A stretch of DNA of 64,000 nucleotides from Halomonas campaniensis (GCF_014193375.1 NZ_JACHZF010000005.1:62001-126000); one strand, 5' to 3'. Numbered from the stretch's first letter, positions 11,443 to 21,884 are shown. The notes: generated by a model not told the origin, from the sequence alone. A program made the numbers and translations.

Positions 11443-11858
11443 CTGGCCTCGTCGTTCTTCAGGCCGAAATCCTCTGACAGGGTACCGCCGGTGCCGTCGG
11501 CGTAGTCGCGGGGGGTGGGCAGGGCCTCCTCGGTGTCGTTGGCGGCGGGGGCGGTCGTGACCTCCAGGCCCCGTGCCCGGGGCTTGCCGCCCAGGGCCTC
11601 GCTGTCCTGGGCCAGGCGTCGGGCCAGGGCCTCGCTGTCACGCTGCAGGGATTCAACGAGGGTGGACATCTCCCCGAAGTGGTCGCCCAGGCCCTCCTTC
11701 AGCGCGGCCAGCTCGCGGTCGCGCTCCGCGAGGCGCTGGCGCAGCCGCTGCTGGCCGGCGGCGCTGGCATTGAGCAGGTGATAGCCCAGTGCCCCGATGC
11801 CGATGCCGGCCAGCAGGCAGGCAATGGCCAGAATCCAGTTGATGTTGCTGTCGTCCAC
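11418..11858 (-). CDS. YhcB/ZapG-like (DUF1043) division-associated membrane protein
   Basis: 146 residues: one N-terminal membrane segment (about 8-28, WILAIACLLAGIGIGALGY), then a coiled-coil region rich in Arg/Glu/Leu (about 35-90), then a disordered tail ending in PPRY. This matches the YhcB family (called ZapG in recent work), which links cell-envelope growth and division. The genomic context agrees: in E. coli yhcB lies beside zapE and degQ/degS, and here it is divergent from zapE and near a degS-type gene. The extreme 3' end is tandemly duplicated downstream. Confidence 0.85.
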   Translation of the reverse strand: MDDSNINWILAIACLLAGIGIGALGYHLLNASAAGQQRLRQRLAERDRELAALKEGLGDHFGEMSTLVESLQRDSEALARRLAQDSEALGGKPRARGLEVTTAPAANDTEEALPTPRDYADGTGGTLSEDFGLKNDEARAPQPPRY

Positions 11859-12002
11859 GTGTCTCTCCCTGCGGCTGTGGGACGATCCGGCGCGAAGCGG
11901 ATCCGGAGTCCCGGGGCGGCTGGCCCCGGCAGCCCATTATAGGGCCGAGGTTGCGCGTCGGGTCAACGCGCCGGTGGCGATGCGAAGCGGCGGCGAGGGG
12001 CG

Positions 12003-12008
12003 TATAAT
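12003..12008 (+). promoter_or_regulatory. -10 element for zapE
   Basis: A perfect TATAAT sits 38 bases before the zapE start in otherwise GC-rich DNA. No convincing -35 box is found 17 bases upstream. Confidence 0.5.
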
Positions 12009-12046
12009 GCGCTGCCTATCGAAGCCGCGACAGGCAGTCCCCTTCC

Positions 12047-13234
12047 ATGAGTGCACCGTCGACCATGCCCGATTCCCGTGACGCACGCCTCACGCCCATG
12101 GCCCGCTACCGTGCCGACCTCGAGCGCGATGACTTCCAGTACGATGCCGCCCAGGAGCAGGCGGTGGCGCATCTCCAGCGTCTCTACGACGACCTGGTGG
12201 CCACGCCGCGGACGCGCCCCCGGGCGGTCCCCCCGGAGGGCGGTCTCAAGTCGCGCATGGCCGGGCTGTTCGGCAAGCGGGGCCGTCGCGAGTCCGCGCC
12301 GGCCCCGGCCCTTCCCGAGGTGACCGGGCTCTACTTCTGGGGCGGGGTAGGGCGCGGCAAGACCTACCTGGTGGATGCCTTCTTCGAGTCGCTGCCGTTC
12401 CCGGAGAAGATGCGCACCCACTTCCACCGCTTCATGCAGCGGGTGCACAACGAGCTCGAGCACTACAAGGGCGAGAAGAACCCGCTGCGGCTGATCGCCG
12501 CCAAGTTCGCCGACGAGGCGCGGGTGATCTGTTTCGACGAGTTCTTCGTCAAGGACATCACCGACGCGATGATCCTGGCCAACCTGCTCGAGGCGCTCTT
12601 CGAGCATGGCGTGGTGCTGGTGGCTACCTCGAATATCGTGCCCGATGACCTCTACCGGGACGGCCTGCAGCGGGCGCGCTTCCTGCCCGCCATCGAGCTG
12701 CTCAACCGCCACTGCGAGGTGGTCAACGTCGACTCGGGGATCGACTATCGGCTGAGGGCCCTGGAGCGTGCCGAGATCTTCCACGCCCCCCTGGACGAGG
12801 CGGCGGAGTCGGAGCTGGCGAGGAGCTTCCGCGAGATCGCCGGCCACGAGGGCGAGGCCGATGCGCCCATCGAGGTCAATCACCGCGTGCTGCACGCCCG
12901 CCGCCTGCATGACGACGTGGTGTGGTTCGAGTTCCGGGAGCTGTGCGACGGCCCGCGCAGCCAGAACGACTACATCGAACTGGCACGCGAGTTCCACAGC
13001 GTGCTGGTCTCCAACGTCACCCGCATGAGCGGGGCCACGGATGACCAGGCCAGGCGCTTCATCAACATGGTCGACGAGTTCTACGACCGGGGCGTCAAGC
13101 TGCTGATGTCCGCCGAGGTGCCGGCGGAGGCGCTCTACGCCGACGGGCGCCTGGAGTTCGAGTTCCAGCGCACCCTCTCGCGGCTGCAGGAGATGCAGTC
13201 CCACGAGTACCTGGCGCTGCCGCACAAGCCGTGA
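12047..13234 (+). CDS. zapE: ZapE, AFG1-family cell-division ATPase
   Basis: Cytoplasmic P-loop ATPase that binds FtsZ and affects Z-ring constriction. 395 residues: Walker A GGVGRGKT (residues 99-106), Walker B VICFDEFF (about 158-165), and AFG1-family blocks FHRFMQRVHNEL and MILANLLEALFEHGVV. Three in-frame ATGs (12047, 12065, 12098) could be the start and no Shine-Dalgarno decides between them. It is divergent from the yhcB-like gene and upstream of rplM-rpsI, the order found in many gammaproteobacteria. Confidence 0.95.
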   Translation: MSAPSTMPDSRDARLTPMARYRADLERDDFQYDAAQEQAVAHLQRLYDDLVATPRTRPRAVPPEGGLKSRMAGLFGKRGRRESAPAPALPEVTGLYFWGGVGRGKTYLVDAFFESLPFPEKMRTHFHRFMQRVHNELEHYKGEKNPLRLIAAKFADEARVICFDEFFVKDITDAMILANLLEALFEHGVVLVATSNIVPDDLYRDGLQRARFLPAIELLNRHCEVVNVDSGIDYRLRALERAEIFHAPLDEAAESELARSFREIAGHEGEADAPIEVNHRVLHARRLHDDVVWFEFRELCDGPRSQNDYIELAREFHSVLVSNVTRMSGATDDQARRFINMVDEFYDRGVKLLMSAEVPAEALYADGRLEFEFQRTLSRLQEMQSHEYLALPHKP

Positions 13235-13267
13235 GCCGACCGTGCCGCCTCGGGCGTTCGCCAGGCG

Positions 13268-13296
13268 TTGCCCGTGCCGCGGCTCTCAGGTAGAAT
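13268..13296 (+). promoter_or_regulatory. Sigma-70-type promoter for rplM-rpsI
   Basis: TTGCCC (13268-13273), a 17-bp spacer and TAGAAT (13291-13296). It predicts a leader of about 120 nt before rplM, room for the L13 autoregulation known in E. coli. Confidence 0.65.
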
Positions 13297-13425
13297 GCGC
13301 GCTCGCTCGACCGTTGACTCGCCTGCGGCCTGACCGCCGGGCGGGGCAACCAAGAAGAATAGGGATGGTTCCATGCCGGCTCGCCGGCGGCAGAACCCAA
13401 TACACTGATCTCTGGTGATTCATCC

Positions 13426-13854
13426 ATGAAGACGTTCACTGCAAAGCCGCAGTCCGTCCAGCGCGACTGGTACGTCGTCGACGCCACGGACAAGACGCTC
13501 GGCCGTCTGGCCACCGAAATTGCCCGCCGCCTGCGCGGCAAGCACAAGCCGGAATTCACCCCGCATGTCGATACCGGCGACTACATCGTCGTGATCAATG
13601 CCGAGAAGGTGAAGGTCACCGGCAACAAGGCCACGGCCAAGACCTACTACCGTCACACCGGCTATCCCGGTGGCCTGCGCTCCATGACCTTCGACAAGCT
13701 GCTCGACCATGCGCCGGAGCGCATCATCGAGTCCGCCGTCAAGGGCATGCTGCCGAAGGGTCCCCTGGGTCGTGCCATGTATTCCAAGCTCAAGGTCTAT
13801 GCCGGCACCGAGCATCCGCACGCCGCCCAGCAGCCGCAAGAACTGAACATCTGA
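13426..13854 (+). CDS. rplM: 50S ribosomal protein L13
   Basis: 142 residues, exactly the family length, with blocks [16 protein letters not shown] at the N-terminus, [16 protein letters not shown] sequence in the middle and [13 protein letters not shown] at the C-terminus. It is the first gene of the conserved rplM-rpsI pair; the 13-bp gap to rpsI carries GAGGGAG. In E. coli L13 represses its own mRNA through the leader; the long leader here would allow the same, which is inference. Confidence 0.99.
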   Translation: MKTFTAKPQSVQRDWYVVDATDKTLGRLATEIARRLRGKHKPEFTPHVDTGDYIVVINAEKVKVTGNKATAKTYYRHTGYPGGLRSMTFDKLLDHAPERIIESAVKGMLPKGPLGRAMYSKLKVYAGTEHPHAAQQPQELNI

Positions 13855-13867
13855 GGGAGTCTTCGCC

Positions 13868-14257
13868 ATGACACAGCAGTATTACGGTACCGGGCGCCGC
13901 AAGACCTCTACCGCGCGCGTCTTCCTGAAGCCGGGCACCGGCAAGATCACCGTCAACAGCCGTGAGCTGGACCAGTACTTCGGTCGCGTCACCGGCCGCA
14001 TGGTGGTGCGCCAGCCCCTCGAGCTGACCGATACCCTGAACCAGTTCGACGTCTTCGTCACCGTCAAGGGCGGCGGCGGTTCGGCCCAGGCCGGCGCCAT
14101 CCGTCACGGCATCACCCGTGCCCTGATGGAGTACAACGAGGAGTTCCGCAGCCAGCTGCGCGAGGCCGGCTACGTGACCCGCGACGCCCGCAAGGTCGAG
14201 CGCAAGAAGGTCGGCCTGCGCAAGGCGCGCCGTCGTCCGCAGTTCTCCAAGCGCTGA
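13868..14257 (+). CDS. rpsI: 30S ribosomal protein S9
   Basis: 129 residues with the classic start [16 protein letters not shown] and the basic C-terminus RRRPQFSKR, whose last Lys-Arg reaches the ribosomal P site. It is followed after 32 bp by a strong intrinsic terminator, so rplM-rpsI form a closed two-gene operon. Confidence 0.99.
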   Translation: MTQQYYGTGRRKTSTARVFLKPGTGKITVNSRELDQYFGRVTGRMVVRQPLELTDTLNQFDVFVTVKGGGGSAQAGAIRHGITRALMEYNEEFRSQLREAGYVTRDARKVERKKVGLRKARRRPQFSKR

Positions 14258-14289
14258 TCACCGGGTCAGCCTGCCAGCTGCGAGAGACA

Positions 14290-14323
14290 CGCCCGAGTCG
14301 TTAGACTCGGGCGTTTTGTTTTT
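14290..14323 (+). terminator. Intrinsic terminator after rpsI
   Basis: CGCCCGAGTC, loop GTTA, GACTCGGGCG, then TTTTGTTTTT: a perfect 10-bp stem with a T-rich tail, the best classical terminator in the window. Confidence 0.92.
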
Positions 14324-14374
14324 CGGATCAATGAATTGTCGGCGAGGTTCCACCTTGGTCAAGGGGTGTTGTCC

Positions 14375-14403
14375 TTGTATGGAACAGCGCATTTTCTTAC
14401 TAT
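14375..14403 (+). promoter_or_regulatory. Sigma-70-type promoter for petABC
   Basis: TTGTAT (14375-14380), exactly 17 bp, TACTAT (14398-14403). It leaves a leader of about 75 nt before petA. The 11-mer ATGGAACAGCG occurs in the spacer (14379) and again at 14450. Confidence 0.65.
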
Positions 14404-14485
14404 AGAGCGCATTTGGTATCCGTGGTCGCGGGACGCTCTACTGCCCGTGATGGAACAGCGGGTAAGCTGATGGGAGAAACCTGAA

Positions 14486-15079
14486 ATGGCAGATAACGGC
14501 GTAAACAAGGGTCGGCGCCGTTTCCTCGTTGGTGCCACCACCGTCGTGGGTGCGGTGGGTGCCGTCGGGGTTGCGGTCCCCTTTGTGGCTTCCTGGCAGC
14601 CCAGTGCCAGGGCAAGAGCGGCGGGTGCGCCCGTTCAGGCGGACGTGTCCAAGCTCGAACCGGGCCAGCGCATGACCGTCGAGTGGCGGGGGCGTCCGGT
14701 GTGGATCATCAACCGCACGCCGGAGATGATCGAGCGCACCGAAGGGTTCGACGGCTCGCGCCTCTCCGACCCCGAGTCCCAGGAACCGCAGCAGCCCGGC
14801 TACATCTCCGGCCCGCTGCGCTCCATCCGTCCCGAGATCGGCGTGCTGATCGGTATCTGCACCCACCTGGGCTGCTCGCCGCTCTTCCGTCCCGAACCCG
14901 ATGCGGTGGACATGGACAACTGGCCGGGCGGCTTCTTCTGCCCCTGCCACGGCTCCTTCTTCGACCTGGCGGGTCGGGTGTTCCGCAATGTGCCGGCACC
15001 GACCAACCTGGAGGTTCCGCCCTATCGCTTCGAGACCGATGACATCATCATCATCGGTGAGGATGAGGAGACTGCCTGA
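14486..15079 (+). CDS. petA: Rieske iron-sulfur subunit of cytochrome bc1
   Basis: Passes electrons from ubiquinol to cytochrome c1 in complex III. 197 residues: an N-terminal RRRFLVGATT stretch that looks like a Tat-type signal/anchor (membrane segment about 14-32), then the Rieske domain with both cluster motifs, CTHLGC and CPCHGS. The ATG is preceded by GGGAGAAACCTGAA. It overlaps petB by one base (TGATG). Confidence 0.98.
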   Translation: MADNGVNKGRRRFLVGATTVVGAVGAVGVAVPFVASWQPSARARAAGAPVQADVSKLEPGQRMTVEWRGRPVWIINRTPEMIERTEGFDGSRLSDPESQEPQQPGYISGPLRSIRPEIGVLIGICTHLGCSPLFRPEPDAVDMDNWPGGFFCPCHGSFFDLAGRVFRNVPAPTNLEVPPYRFETDDIIIIGEDEETA

Positions 15080-16338
15080 TGGCTAACCCGAACAAGGCGA
15101 GGGCGGAAAAGGGCCTGATGCGCTGGGTCGACGACCGCTTTCCCGCGACGCAGATGGTCCAGGACCACCTGACCAAGTACTACGCGCCCAAGAACTTCAA
15201 CTTCTGGTACTTCTTCGGCTCGCTGGCCCTGCTGGTGCTGGTCAACCAGATCCTCACCGGCGTGTGGCTGACCATGAGCTACAACCCCTCCGCCGAGGGC
15301 GCCTTCGCCTCGGTCGAGTACATCATGCGCGACGTGGAGTGGGGCTGGCTGATCCGCTACATGCACTCCACCGGCGCATCGGCCTTCTTCGTGGTGATCT
15401 ACCTGCACATGTTCCGCGGCCTGCTCTACGGCTCCTACAAGGCGCCTCGCGAGCTGGTGTGGATCTTCGGCATGACCATCTACCTGCTGCTCATGGCCGA
15501 GGCCTTCATGGGCTACCTGCTGCCCTGGGGCCAGATGTCCTACTGGGGCGCCCAGGTGATCATCTCGCTGTTCTCGGCGATTCCCGTGATCGGTCCCGAC
15601 CTGGCCCAGTGGGTCCGCGGTGACTTCCTGATCTCCGGCATCACCCTGAACCGCTTCTTCGCCCTGCACGTGGTGGCGCTGCCCATCGTGATCCTGGCGC
15701 TGGTGGTGCTCCACCTGATCGCCCTGCACGAGGTCGGCTCCAACAACCCTGACGGCATCGACATCAAGGCCAAGAAGGACGAGACCGGCAAGCCCCTGGA
15801 CGGCATCCCCTTCCACCCGTACTACACGGTGAAGGACATCGTCGGCGTGGCCGTGTTCCTGTTCGTCTTCGCGGTGGTGATCTTCTACTTCCCCGAGGGC
15901 GGCGGCTACTTCCTCGAGCGGCCCAACTTCGAGCCGGCGAACCCCATGGTGACCCCGGATCATATCGCCCCGGTGTGGTATTTCACGCCCTTCTACGCGA
16001 TCCTGCGGGCGATCACCTTCGACCTGTTCGGCCTCGACGCCAAGTTCCTCGGCGTGCTGTTCATGGGTGGCGCCATCGCCGTGCTGTTCGTGCTGCCCTG
16101 GCTGGATCGCAGCCCGGTGCGCTCCATGCGCTACAAGGGCTGGATGTCCAAGGTGATGCTGGCCCTGTTCGCCGTCAGCTTCGTCATCCTGGGGATCCTG
16201 GGCGCGCTGCCGGCCACTCCGATGCGCACCCTGGTGGCCCAGCTGTGCACCGCGATCTACTTCGCCTTCTTCCTGCTGATGCCGCTCTACACAAGGCTGG
16301 AGAAGACCAAACCTGTTCCGGAAAGGGTGACTGGCTAA
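15079..16338 (+). CDS. petB: Cytochrome b subunit of cytochrome bc1
   Basis: Di-haem integral membrane subunit carrying the quinol oxidation and reduction sites. 419 residues, eight predicted membrane helices. Haem-ligand regions RYMHSTGASAFF and LHVVALPIVILALVVLHLIALHE are visible, as is PWGQMSYWGAQV near the Qo site; the usual PEWY of the Qo loop reads PVWYF here. It overlaps both petA and petC by one base. Confidence 0.98.
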   Translation: MANPNKARAEKGLMRWVDDRFPATQMVQDHLTKYYAPKNFNFWYFFGSLALLVLVNQILTGVWLTMSYNPSAEGAFASVEYIMRDVEWGWLIRYMHSTGASAFFVVIYLHMFRGLLYGSYKAPRELVWIFGMTIYLLLMAEAFMGYLLPWGQMSYWGAQVIISLFSAIPVIGPDLAQWVRGDFLISGITLNRFFALHVVALPIVILALVVLHLIALHEVGSNNPDGIDIKAKKDETGKPLDGIPFHPYYTVKDIVGVAVFLFVFAVVIFYFPEGGGYFLERPNFEPANPMVTPDHIAPVWYFTPFYAILRAITFDLFGLDAKFLGVLFMGGAIAVLFVLPWLDRSPVRSMRYKGWMSKVMLALFAVSFVILGILGALPATPMRTLVAQLCTAIYFAFFLLMPLYTRLEKTKPVPERVTG

Positions 16339-17105
16339 TGAAAAAGCAACTGTTCGCACTGCTCTTCGCGCTGGTGCCCTTCACGGCCATGGCGGCGCCG
16401 GCGGCAGATGTTCCCTTCTCGATGACGCCTGACCTCAAGGACGAGGCCTCCCTGCAGCGGGGCATGCAGCTCTACGTGAACTACTGCATGGGCTGTCACA
16501 CCCTGGAGCACCAGCGCTTCGCCCGGGCCGCCGAGGACTTCGGCATGCCCCAGGACCTGGTGGAGCAGAACCTGATCTTCTCCTCCGAGCTGGCCTACAA
16601 CGACCAGATGCACAACGCCATGGGTCGTGAGGATGGCGCCAACTGGTTCGGGGCCGCGGCCCCGGACCTGACACTGCATGGCCGCCTGCGCGGCGGTGAC
16701 TGGATCTACTCCTACCTGCTGAGCTTCTACCGGGATCCGAGCCGCCCGACCGGCGTGAACAACGCCGTGTTCGACCTGGTGGCCATGCCCAACGTGCTCG
16801 AGCCCCTGCAGGGCGTGCAGGAGAAGGTCTGCGCCGAGAGCGACCGTCCCATGGAGGGCGCCGAACTCGACCCGCTGACCGGCAAGTACCAGTCCTGCGA
16901 CGTGCTGCAGGTCACCCGTCCGGGCGCCATGGAGCCGGACGAGTTCGAGGAGGCGGTCTATGACCTGACCAACTTCCTGGTCTATGTCGGCGAGCCTTCC
17001 AAGCTGCAGGCCCAGGCCCTGGCCCCCAAGGTGCTGATCTTCATCTTCATCTTCGGTGTCATCGGCTACCTGCTGAAGCGCGAGTACTGGCGCGACATCC
17101 ACTGA
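16338..17105 (+). CDS. petC: Cytochrome c1 subunit of cytochrome bc1
   Basis: Membrane-anchored c-type cytochrome that passes electrons on to soluble cytochrome c. 255 residues: signal peptide (about 1-20, cleaved after AMAA), haem-binding CMGCH near residue 51, the axial Met probably in LVAMPNVL, and one C-terminal membrane anchor (VLIFIFIFGVIGYLLKREYW). The ATG at 16338 shares a base with the petB stop. The gene encodes only cytochrome c1, not the b/c1 fusion seen in some bacteria. Confidence 0.97.
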   Translation: MKKQLFALLFALVPFTAMAAPAADVPFSMTPDLKDEASLQRGMQLYVNYCMGCHTLEHQRFARAAEDFGMPQDLVEQNLIFSSELAYNDQMHNAMGREDGANWFGAAAPDLTLHGRLRGGDWIYSYLLSFYRDPSRPTGVNNAVFDLVAMPNVLEPLQGVQEKVCAESDRPMEGAELDPLTGKYQSCDVLQVTRPGAMEPDEFEEAVYDLTNFLVYVGEPSKLQAQALAPKVLIFIFIFGVIGYLLKREYWRDIH

Positions 17106-17126
17106 TCCGCCTCGGCGGAACAGACC

Positions 17127-17157
17127 GGGGGCGTATGGCCGCAGGCCATGCGCCCCC
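17127..17157 (+). terminator. Hairpin terminator after petC
   Basis: A 14-bp stem (GGGGGCGTATGGCC against GGCCATGCGCCCCC, one G-U pair) with a 3-nt loop, 22 bp past the petC stop; the tail TGTGGTTT is only moderately T-rich. Confidence 0.65.
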
Positions 17158-17211
17158 TGTGGTTTCTGCGCGGCCCGCGGCAAGCACCGGCCCTCACCGC
17201 TCCGGCTGTCG

Positions 17212-17220
17212 TGTTATCAT
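17212..17220 (+). promoter_or_regulatory. Extended -10 promoter for sspA
   Basis: TGT followed by TATCAT forms an extended -10 element 30 bp before the sspA start; no -35 box is evident. Confidence 0.45.
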
Positions 17221-17250
17221 TGCGGTTCGAACTGATGCGAGGATTGTTTC

Positions 17251-17877
17251 ATGGGTGTAGTGGCCAAGCGGTCGTCGATGACCTTCTACTCCGGGGGAGC
17301 TGATCACTTCAGCCATCGCGTGCGTATCGTGCTCGCCGAAAAGGGCGTCGCGGTGGACATCGTCGAGGTCACCGATGAGCAGCGTCCCGAGGAGCTTGCC
17401 GACCTGAACCCCTACAACAGCGTGCCCACGCTGCTTGATCGGGACCTGGTGCTCTACGAGTCCAAGGTGATGATGGAGTACCTGGACGAGCGCTTCCCGC
17501 ATCCCCCCCTGCTGCCGGTCTACCCGGTGGCGCGCGCCCAGAGCCGGCTGTGGATGCACCGGATCGAGCGCGAGTGGTGCCCGCTGGTCGAGCAGATCGA
17601 GCAGGGCCCCAAGAAGGAAGCCGAGAAGGCGCGCAAGGAGCTGCGCGAGAGCCTGATCGGCATCTCGCCGATCTTCGAGGACATGCCGTTCTTCATGAGC
17701 GACGAGTTCACTCTGGTGGACTGCTGCCTGGCCCCGATCCTCTGGCGCCTGCCGGCGCTGGGCATCGAGCTGCCGGAGAAGCAGGTCAAGCCGCTGCTCA
17801 GCTACATGGAGCGGGTGTTCGAGCGCGACGGCTTCAAGGCCTCGCTGAGCGAGAGCGAGCGCGAGATGCGCACCTGA
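17251..17877 (+). CDS. sspA: Stringent starvation protein A
   Basis: RNA-polymerase-associated protein with a glutathione S-transferase fold, important in stationary phase and acid or nutrient stress. 208 residues: thioredoxin-like N-terminal half ([23 protein letters not shown], with [11 protein letters not shown] and [15 protein letters not shown]) and a helical C-terminal half ([19 protein letters not shown]). It is followed by sspB, the usual sspAB operon. Confidence 0.96.
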   Translation: MGVVAKRSSMTFYSGGADHFSHRVRIVLAEKGVAVDIVEVTDEQRPEELADLNPYNSVPTLLDRDLVLYESKVMMEYLDERFPHPPLLPVYPVARAQSRLWMHRIEREWCPLVEQIEQGPKKEAEKARKELRESLIGISPIFEDMPFFMSDEFTLVDCCLAPILWRLPALGIELPEKQVKPLLSYMERVFERDGFKASLSESEREMRT

Positions 17878-17937
17878 ACACTCTGCCGCCCTCGGCCCGT
17901 CCGGCGGGGGTGGCACCAGATCCAGGAGGGCCACACG

Positions 17938-18414
17938 ATGCCATCCACTCGCCCCTACTCGAGTCGTCCCTATCTGGCCAGGGCCCTGTACCAGTGGCTG
18001 CTGGACAACGACCTCACGCCCTATATCGTCGTCGATGCCGAGCAGCCCGGGGTGGAGGTCCCCAGGCAGTTCGTACAGAACGGCCAGATCGTGCTGAACC
18101 TGGCGCCCACCGCGGTACGTGACCTGTTCCTGGAGAACGAGGCGATCGGCTTCGGGGCGCGATTCGGCGGCAAGCCGATGCAGGTGATGGTGCCGATCTC
18201 GGCGCTGGTCGCCATCTATGCCCGCGAGAACGGCGTCGGCATGGTGTTCGGCCATGAGCCGGTGATGCCCGAGGAGGCGCCGCCCCAGGAGGACGCGCCG
18301 ACGCTCTCCAGCGTCGACGCGGCGCAGGAGGAGGCCGAGGCACCCGAGTCCGGCGCCGATGACGACGAAGCGCGCCCCCGCAAGGGCAAGCCGTCGCTGC
18401 GGGTCATCAAGTAG
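17938..18414 (+). CDS. sspB: ClpXP specificity-enhancing factor SspB
   Basis: Adaptor that binds ssrA-tagged and other substrates and delivers them to ClpXP. 158 residues: a folded substrate-binding domain (about 1-110, with SSRPYLARALYQWLLDN and LNLAPTAVRDL), a flexible acidic linker (about 111-150), and the C-terminal SLRVIK, which matches the short motif that tethers SspB to ClpX. AGGAGG precedes the start. The linker is strongly acidic, as expected for a halophile, but this is not diagnostic. Confidence 0.96.
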   Translation: MPSTRPYSSRPYLARALYQWLLDNDLTPYIVVDAEQPGVEVPRQFVQNGQIVLNLAPTAVRDLFLENEAIGFGARFGGKPMQVMVPISALVAIYARENGVGMVFGHEPVMPEEAPPQEDAPTLSSVDAAQEEAEAPESGADDDEARPRKGKPSLRVIK

Positions 18415-18444
18415 CCAACCCGGCTTTTTCGCGCCAGGAAGAAA

Positions 18445-18476
18445 CGACACGGCAGGCCTTCGGGCCTGCCGTGTCG
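18445..18476. terminator. Bidirectional terminator between sspB and dolP
   Basis: A perfect 14-bp stem capped by the very stable TTCG tetraloop (18459-18462), placed between two convergent genes. Confidence 0.85.
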
Positions 18477-18507
18477 CGTTAGGTGCCGGGGTTGGGGCGC
18501 GGGCGGC

Positions 18508-19086
18508 TCAGTCGAGGTAGTCGAAGACCTTGACGATGCGCTGCATGCCGCCGACCCGGCCGACCGCATCGACGATGCGGTCGGCCTCGGCGCGGGTGAC
18601 GATGCCCATCAGGTAGACGCTGGCATTCTCGGTCACCACGCGGATGCGGCTCGCATCGATGCGCTCGTTGGCCGCCAGGTTGGTGCGGATGCGGGTATTG
18701 AGCCAGGTGTCGGAGAGGCGCTGGCTGGCCGGCAGGTTGGCCGCCACGGCGAGCTCGTTGTGCACGTCGCGCACGTTGCGGACCTCGCGGGCGACCTCGC
18801 TGGCCGTCTCCTTGAGCTCTTCGCTGGGGACCTGGCCGGTGATCAGCACGATGCCGTTGTAGCTGTCGACGTTGATGCGCGCGTCGCCCAGGCGGGCATC
18901 GGTGCGGCGCAGGTTGTGGCTGATCTTGGTCTCGATGTTCTGGTCTTCGACCTGGGTGCCGGTGGTGCGCTTGCCGTAGTTCTCCTCGATGGTGCCGGGG
19001 TGGGTGACGCCGGTCACGGTGGTACAGGCCGCGAGGCCGAGGGAGAGGGTCAGCAGCAGTGGGGTGATCAGGGACTTCCGGGTCAT
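18508..19086 (-). CDS. dolP: BON-domain outer-membrane lipoprotein (DolP/YraP)
   Basis: 192 residues with a lipoprotein signal peptide (lipobox LAAC, Cys about residue 21) and two BON domains (about 45-115 and 120-190; VLITGQVPS, YLMGIVTR). DolP helps maintain outer-membrane integrity and is usually under sigma-E control. The ATG at 19086 is chosen because an upstream in-frame start would place a long charged stretch before the signal peptide. It is the last gene of the lpoA-yraN-diaA-dolP run. Confidence 0.93.
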   Translation of the reverse strand: MTRKSLITPLLLTLSLGLAACTTVTGVTHPGTIEENYGKRTTGTQVEDQNIETKISHNLRRTDARLGDARINVDSYNGIVLITGQVPSEELKETASEVAREVRNVRDVHNELAVAANLPASQRLSDTWLNTRIRTNLAANERIDASRIRVVTENASVYLMGIVTRAEADRIVDAVGRVGGMQRIVKVFDYLD

Positions 19087-19091
19087 GGGAT

Positions 19092-20087
<996 letters not shown>

Positions 20088-20104
<17 letters not shown>

Positions 20105-21848
20105 CGCCGAAGATCCCGGGAATCAGGATCGGCTGAGGCACGCCGTTGAGGAAGCGGGCCCAGGGCAGCTGGCGCTGGATGCGGCCATCCTCGCCGGCAC
20201 GCAGGGTGCCGGTGGCGCCGAACAGCTCGCTGTCGGGCAGCGCCTGGAACTGTGGCAGGCGCAGGGCCAGCTCATAGGCGTCGACGCCCATGGCGCGCAG
20301 CCGGAAGAGTGTCGAGTCCTCCTCCTCGCGCAGCTGACGATAGCTGTCGCTGAAGGGCAGGGCGTCCACCCCGCCCACGGCGGCATCGGGGATCTGCCAG
20401 GGGATGTCGAGGAACTGGACGTCGTCCAGGTCGTGGTCGAGCTGCGGGTTGAGTCGGCCCTCGAAGAGGTGCGAGGTGGCGTAGACCGGCAGCTGGCTGG
20501 CGTCGTAGTAGTCCAGGGTCGGCGGCACCTGGCGGGCGTAGTCCGGCAGGCCCAGCAGGAACAGCATGTCGGGACGCGGGCTGGCGATGGCCCGGCGGGT
20601 GCTCTCGGTGGCCGGGGCCCCCGGGTTGTAGCGCACCGCGTTGGAGACCTCGCCGCCCTGGCCGTTCCACTCGTCCCAGAAGGCTTCCCCCACGCGCCGG
20701 CCCCAGTCGTTGTCGGGCACCAGCAGAGCCGCACGGCGATGGCCGTCTCCCCAGGCCCGGCGGGCCGCCTGGCGTGCCTCGTCCTCGGCGGAGAGGCCGA
20801 ACTGGAAGAGGCCCTCGGCGCGGTTGCGCTCGCCGTGGCCGTAGTTGAGGGCCAGGGTGGGCAACGGCACGCTGTCGCGGCTCTCGAGCTCGGTGACCTG
20901 CTCCTTGTCGAGCGGGCCGACCACCACCTGGGCACCGCGGTTCTCGGCCTCGCGATAGAGGGCCGCCAGGTCGCCCCGGCTGGCGTCGAGGAAGCTCAGC
21001 TGGACACCGCTGGCACCGCTGCCGAGGGCGTCGCGGTGCCGGGTACGCATGCCGTCGGCGATGGCGCCGGCTACCCGGGCCAGGGGGCCGGACTCCGGCA
21101 GCAGCACGGCGACATGGCGCACCTCGAGACCACGCAGTTCGCGCAGGGCGAGGAGCTCGGCGGGCACCTGGCGGGCGGCGGGATGGCGCGGATTGCGCTC
21201 CCGCCAGTCATCTAGCCGGGCGAACAGGCGCTGGATGTCGCCGCCGCTGCTGCGGACCCGCTCCGCCAGGGCGACCCAGCCGCGGGTCAGCTCGTCGCCT
21301 TCGCGGCCCAGGGTGGAGAGCTCGCCGCCGTCCAGCCGGCCCAGCGAACGCCAGATCGGATCGTTGAGCGACACCTCGTCGGTGGCCGCCTGGACGGCCA
21401 GCAGGGCCTCGGCCGCCGCGCGGGGCTCGTCCACCTCGAGCAGCGCCAGACCGAGCTGCTCGCGAAGCCCCAGGGCCTCCTCGCGGCCCAGGTCCAGCTC
21501 GTCGAGACGCTGGGTCGCCTGGATCACCGCCCAGGGGTCCTCCTCGCGCTGCCCCAGGTCGGCCAGCAGCAGCGCCCAGTGGGTGAGGTCGCGGCCCTCG
21601 AGCCGGCTGTCGTCGATGTCGGTGGCGATCTCCAGTGCCTGGGTGGTCTGGCCCTGCCGTGCTAGGATGTCGGCCGCCTCCAGCCGGGTGCGGGCCGCCT
21701 GTTCCGGCGCCTGCTGCGCGGCCTGCTCGAGCAGGCGGGCGGGGTCGTCGTCGGGCAGGCGATCGACGCTGCCGGGCTGCATGGCGCAGCCTGCCAGCAG
21801 CGTCGCCACCAGCGCGGTGGCCAGCAGGCCGCGTGAGGGTGTCAGCAT
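20088..21848 (-). CDS. lpoA: LpoA, outer-membrane lipoprotein activator of PBP1A
   Basis: Reaches through the peptidoglycan from the outer membrane to stimulate the synthase PBP1A. 586 residues: lipoprotein signal (LLAGC, Cys about 21), an N-terminal helical TPR-like domain (about 30-250) and a C-terminal periplasmic-binding-protein fold (about 255-580; HVAVLLPESGPLA, VVGPLDKEQV). It is divergent from rsmI across 36 bp, a conserved arrangement in gammaproteobacteria. Confidence 0.94.
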
Positions 21849-21884
21849 GAATCCATCCTTCGTCCGTTGTGTCAGGAGCTTGCC

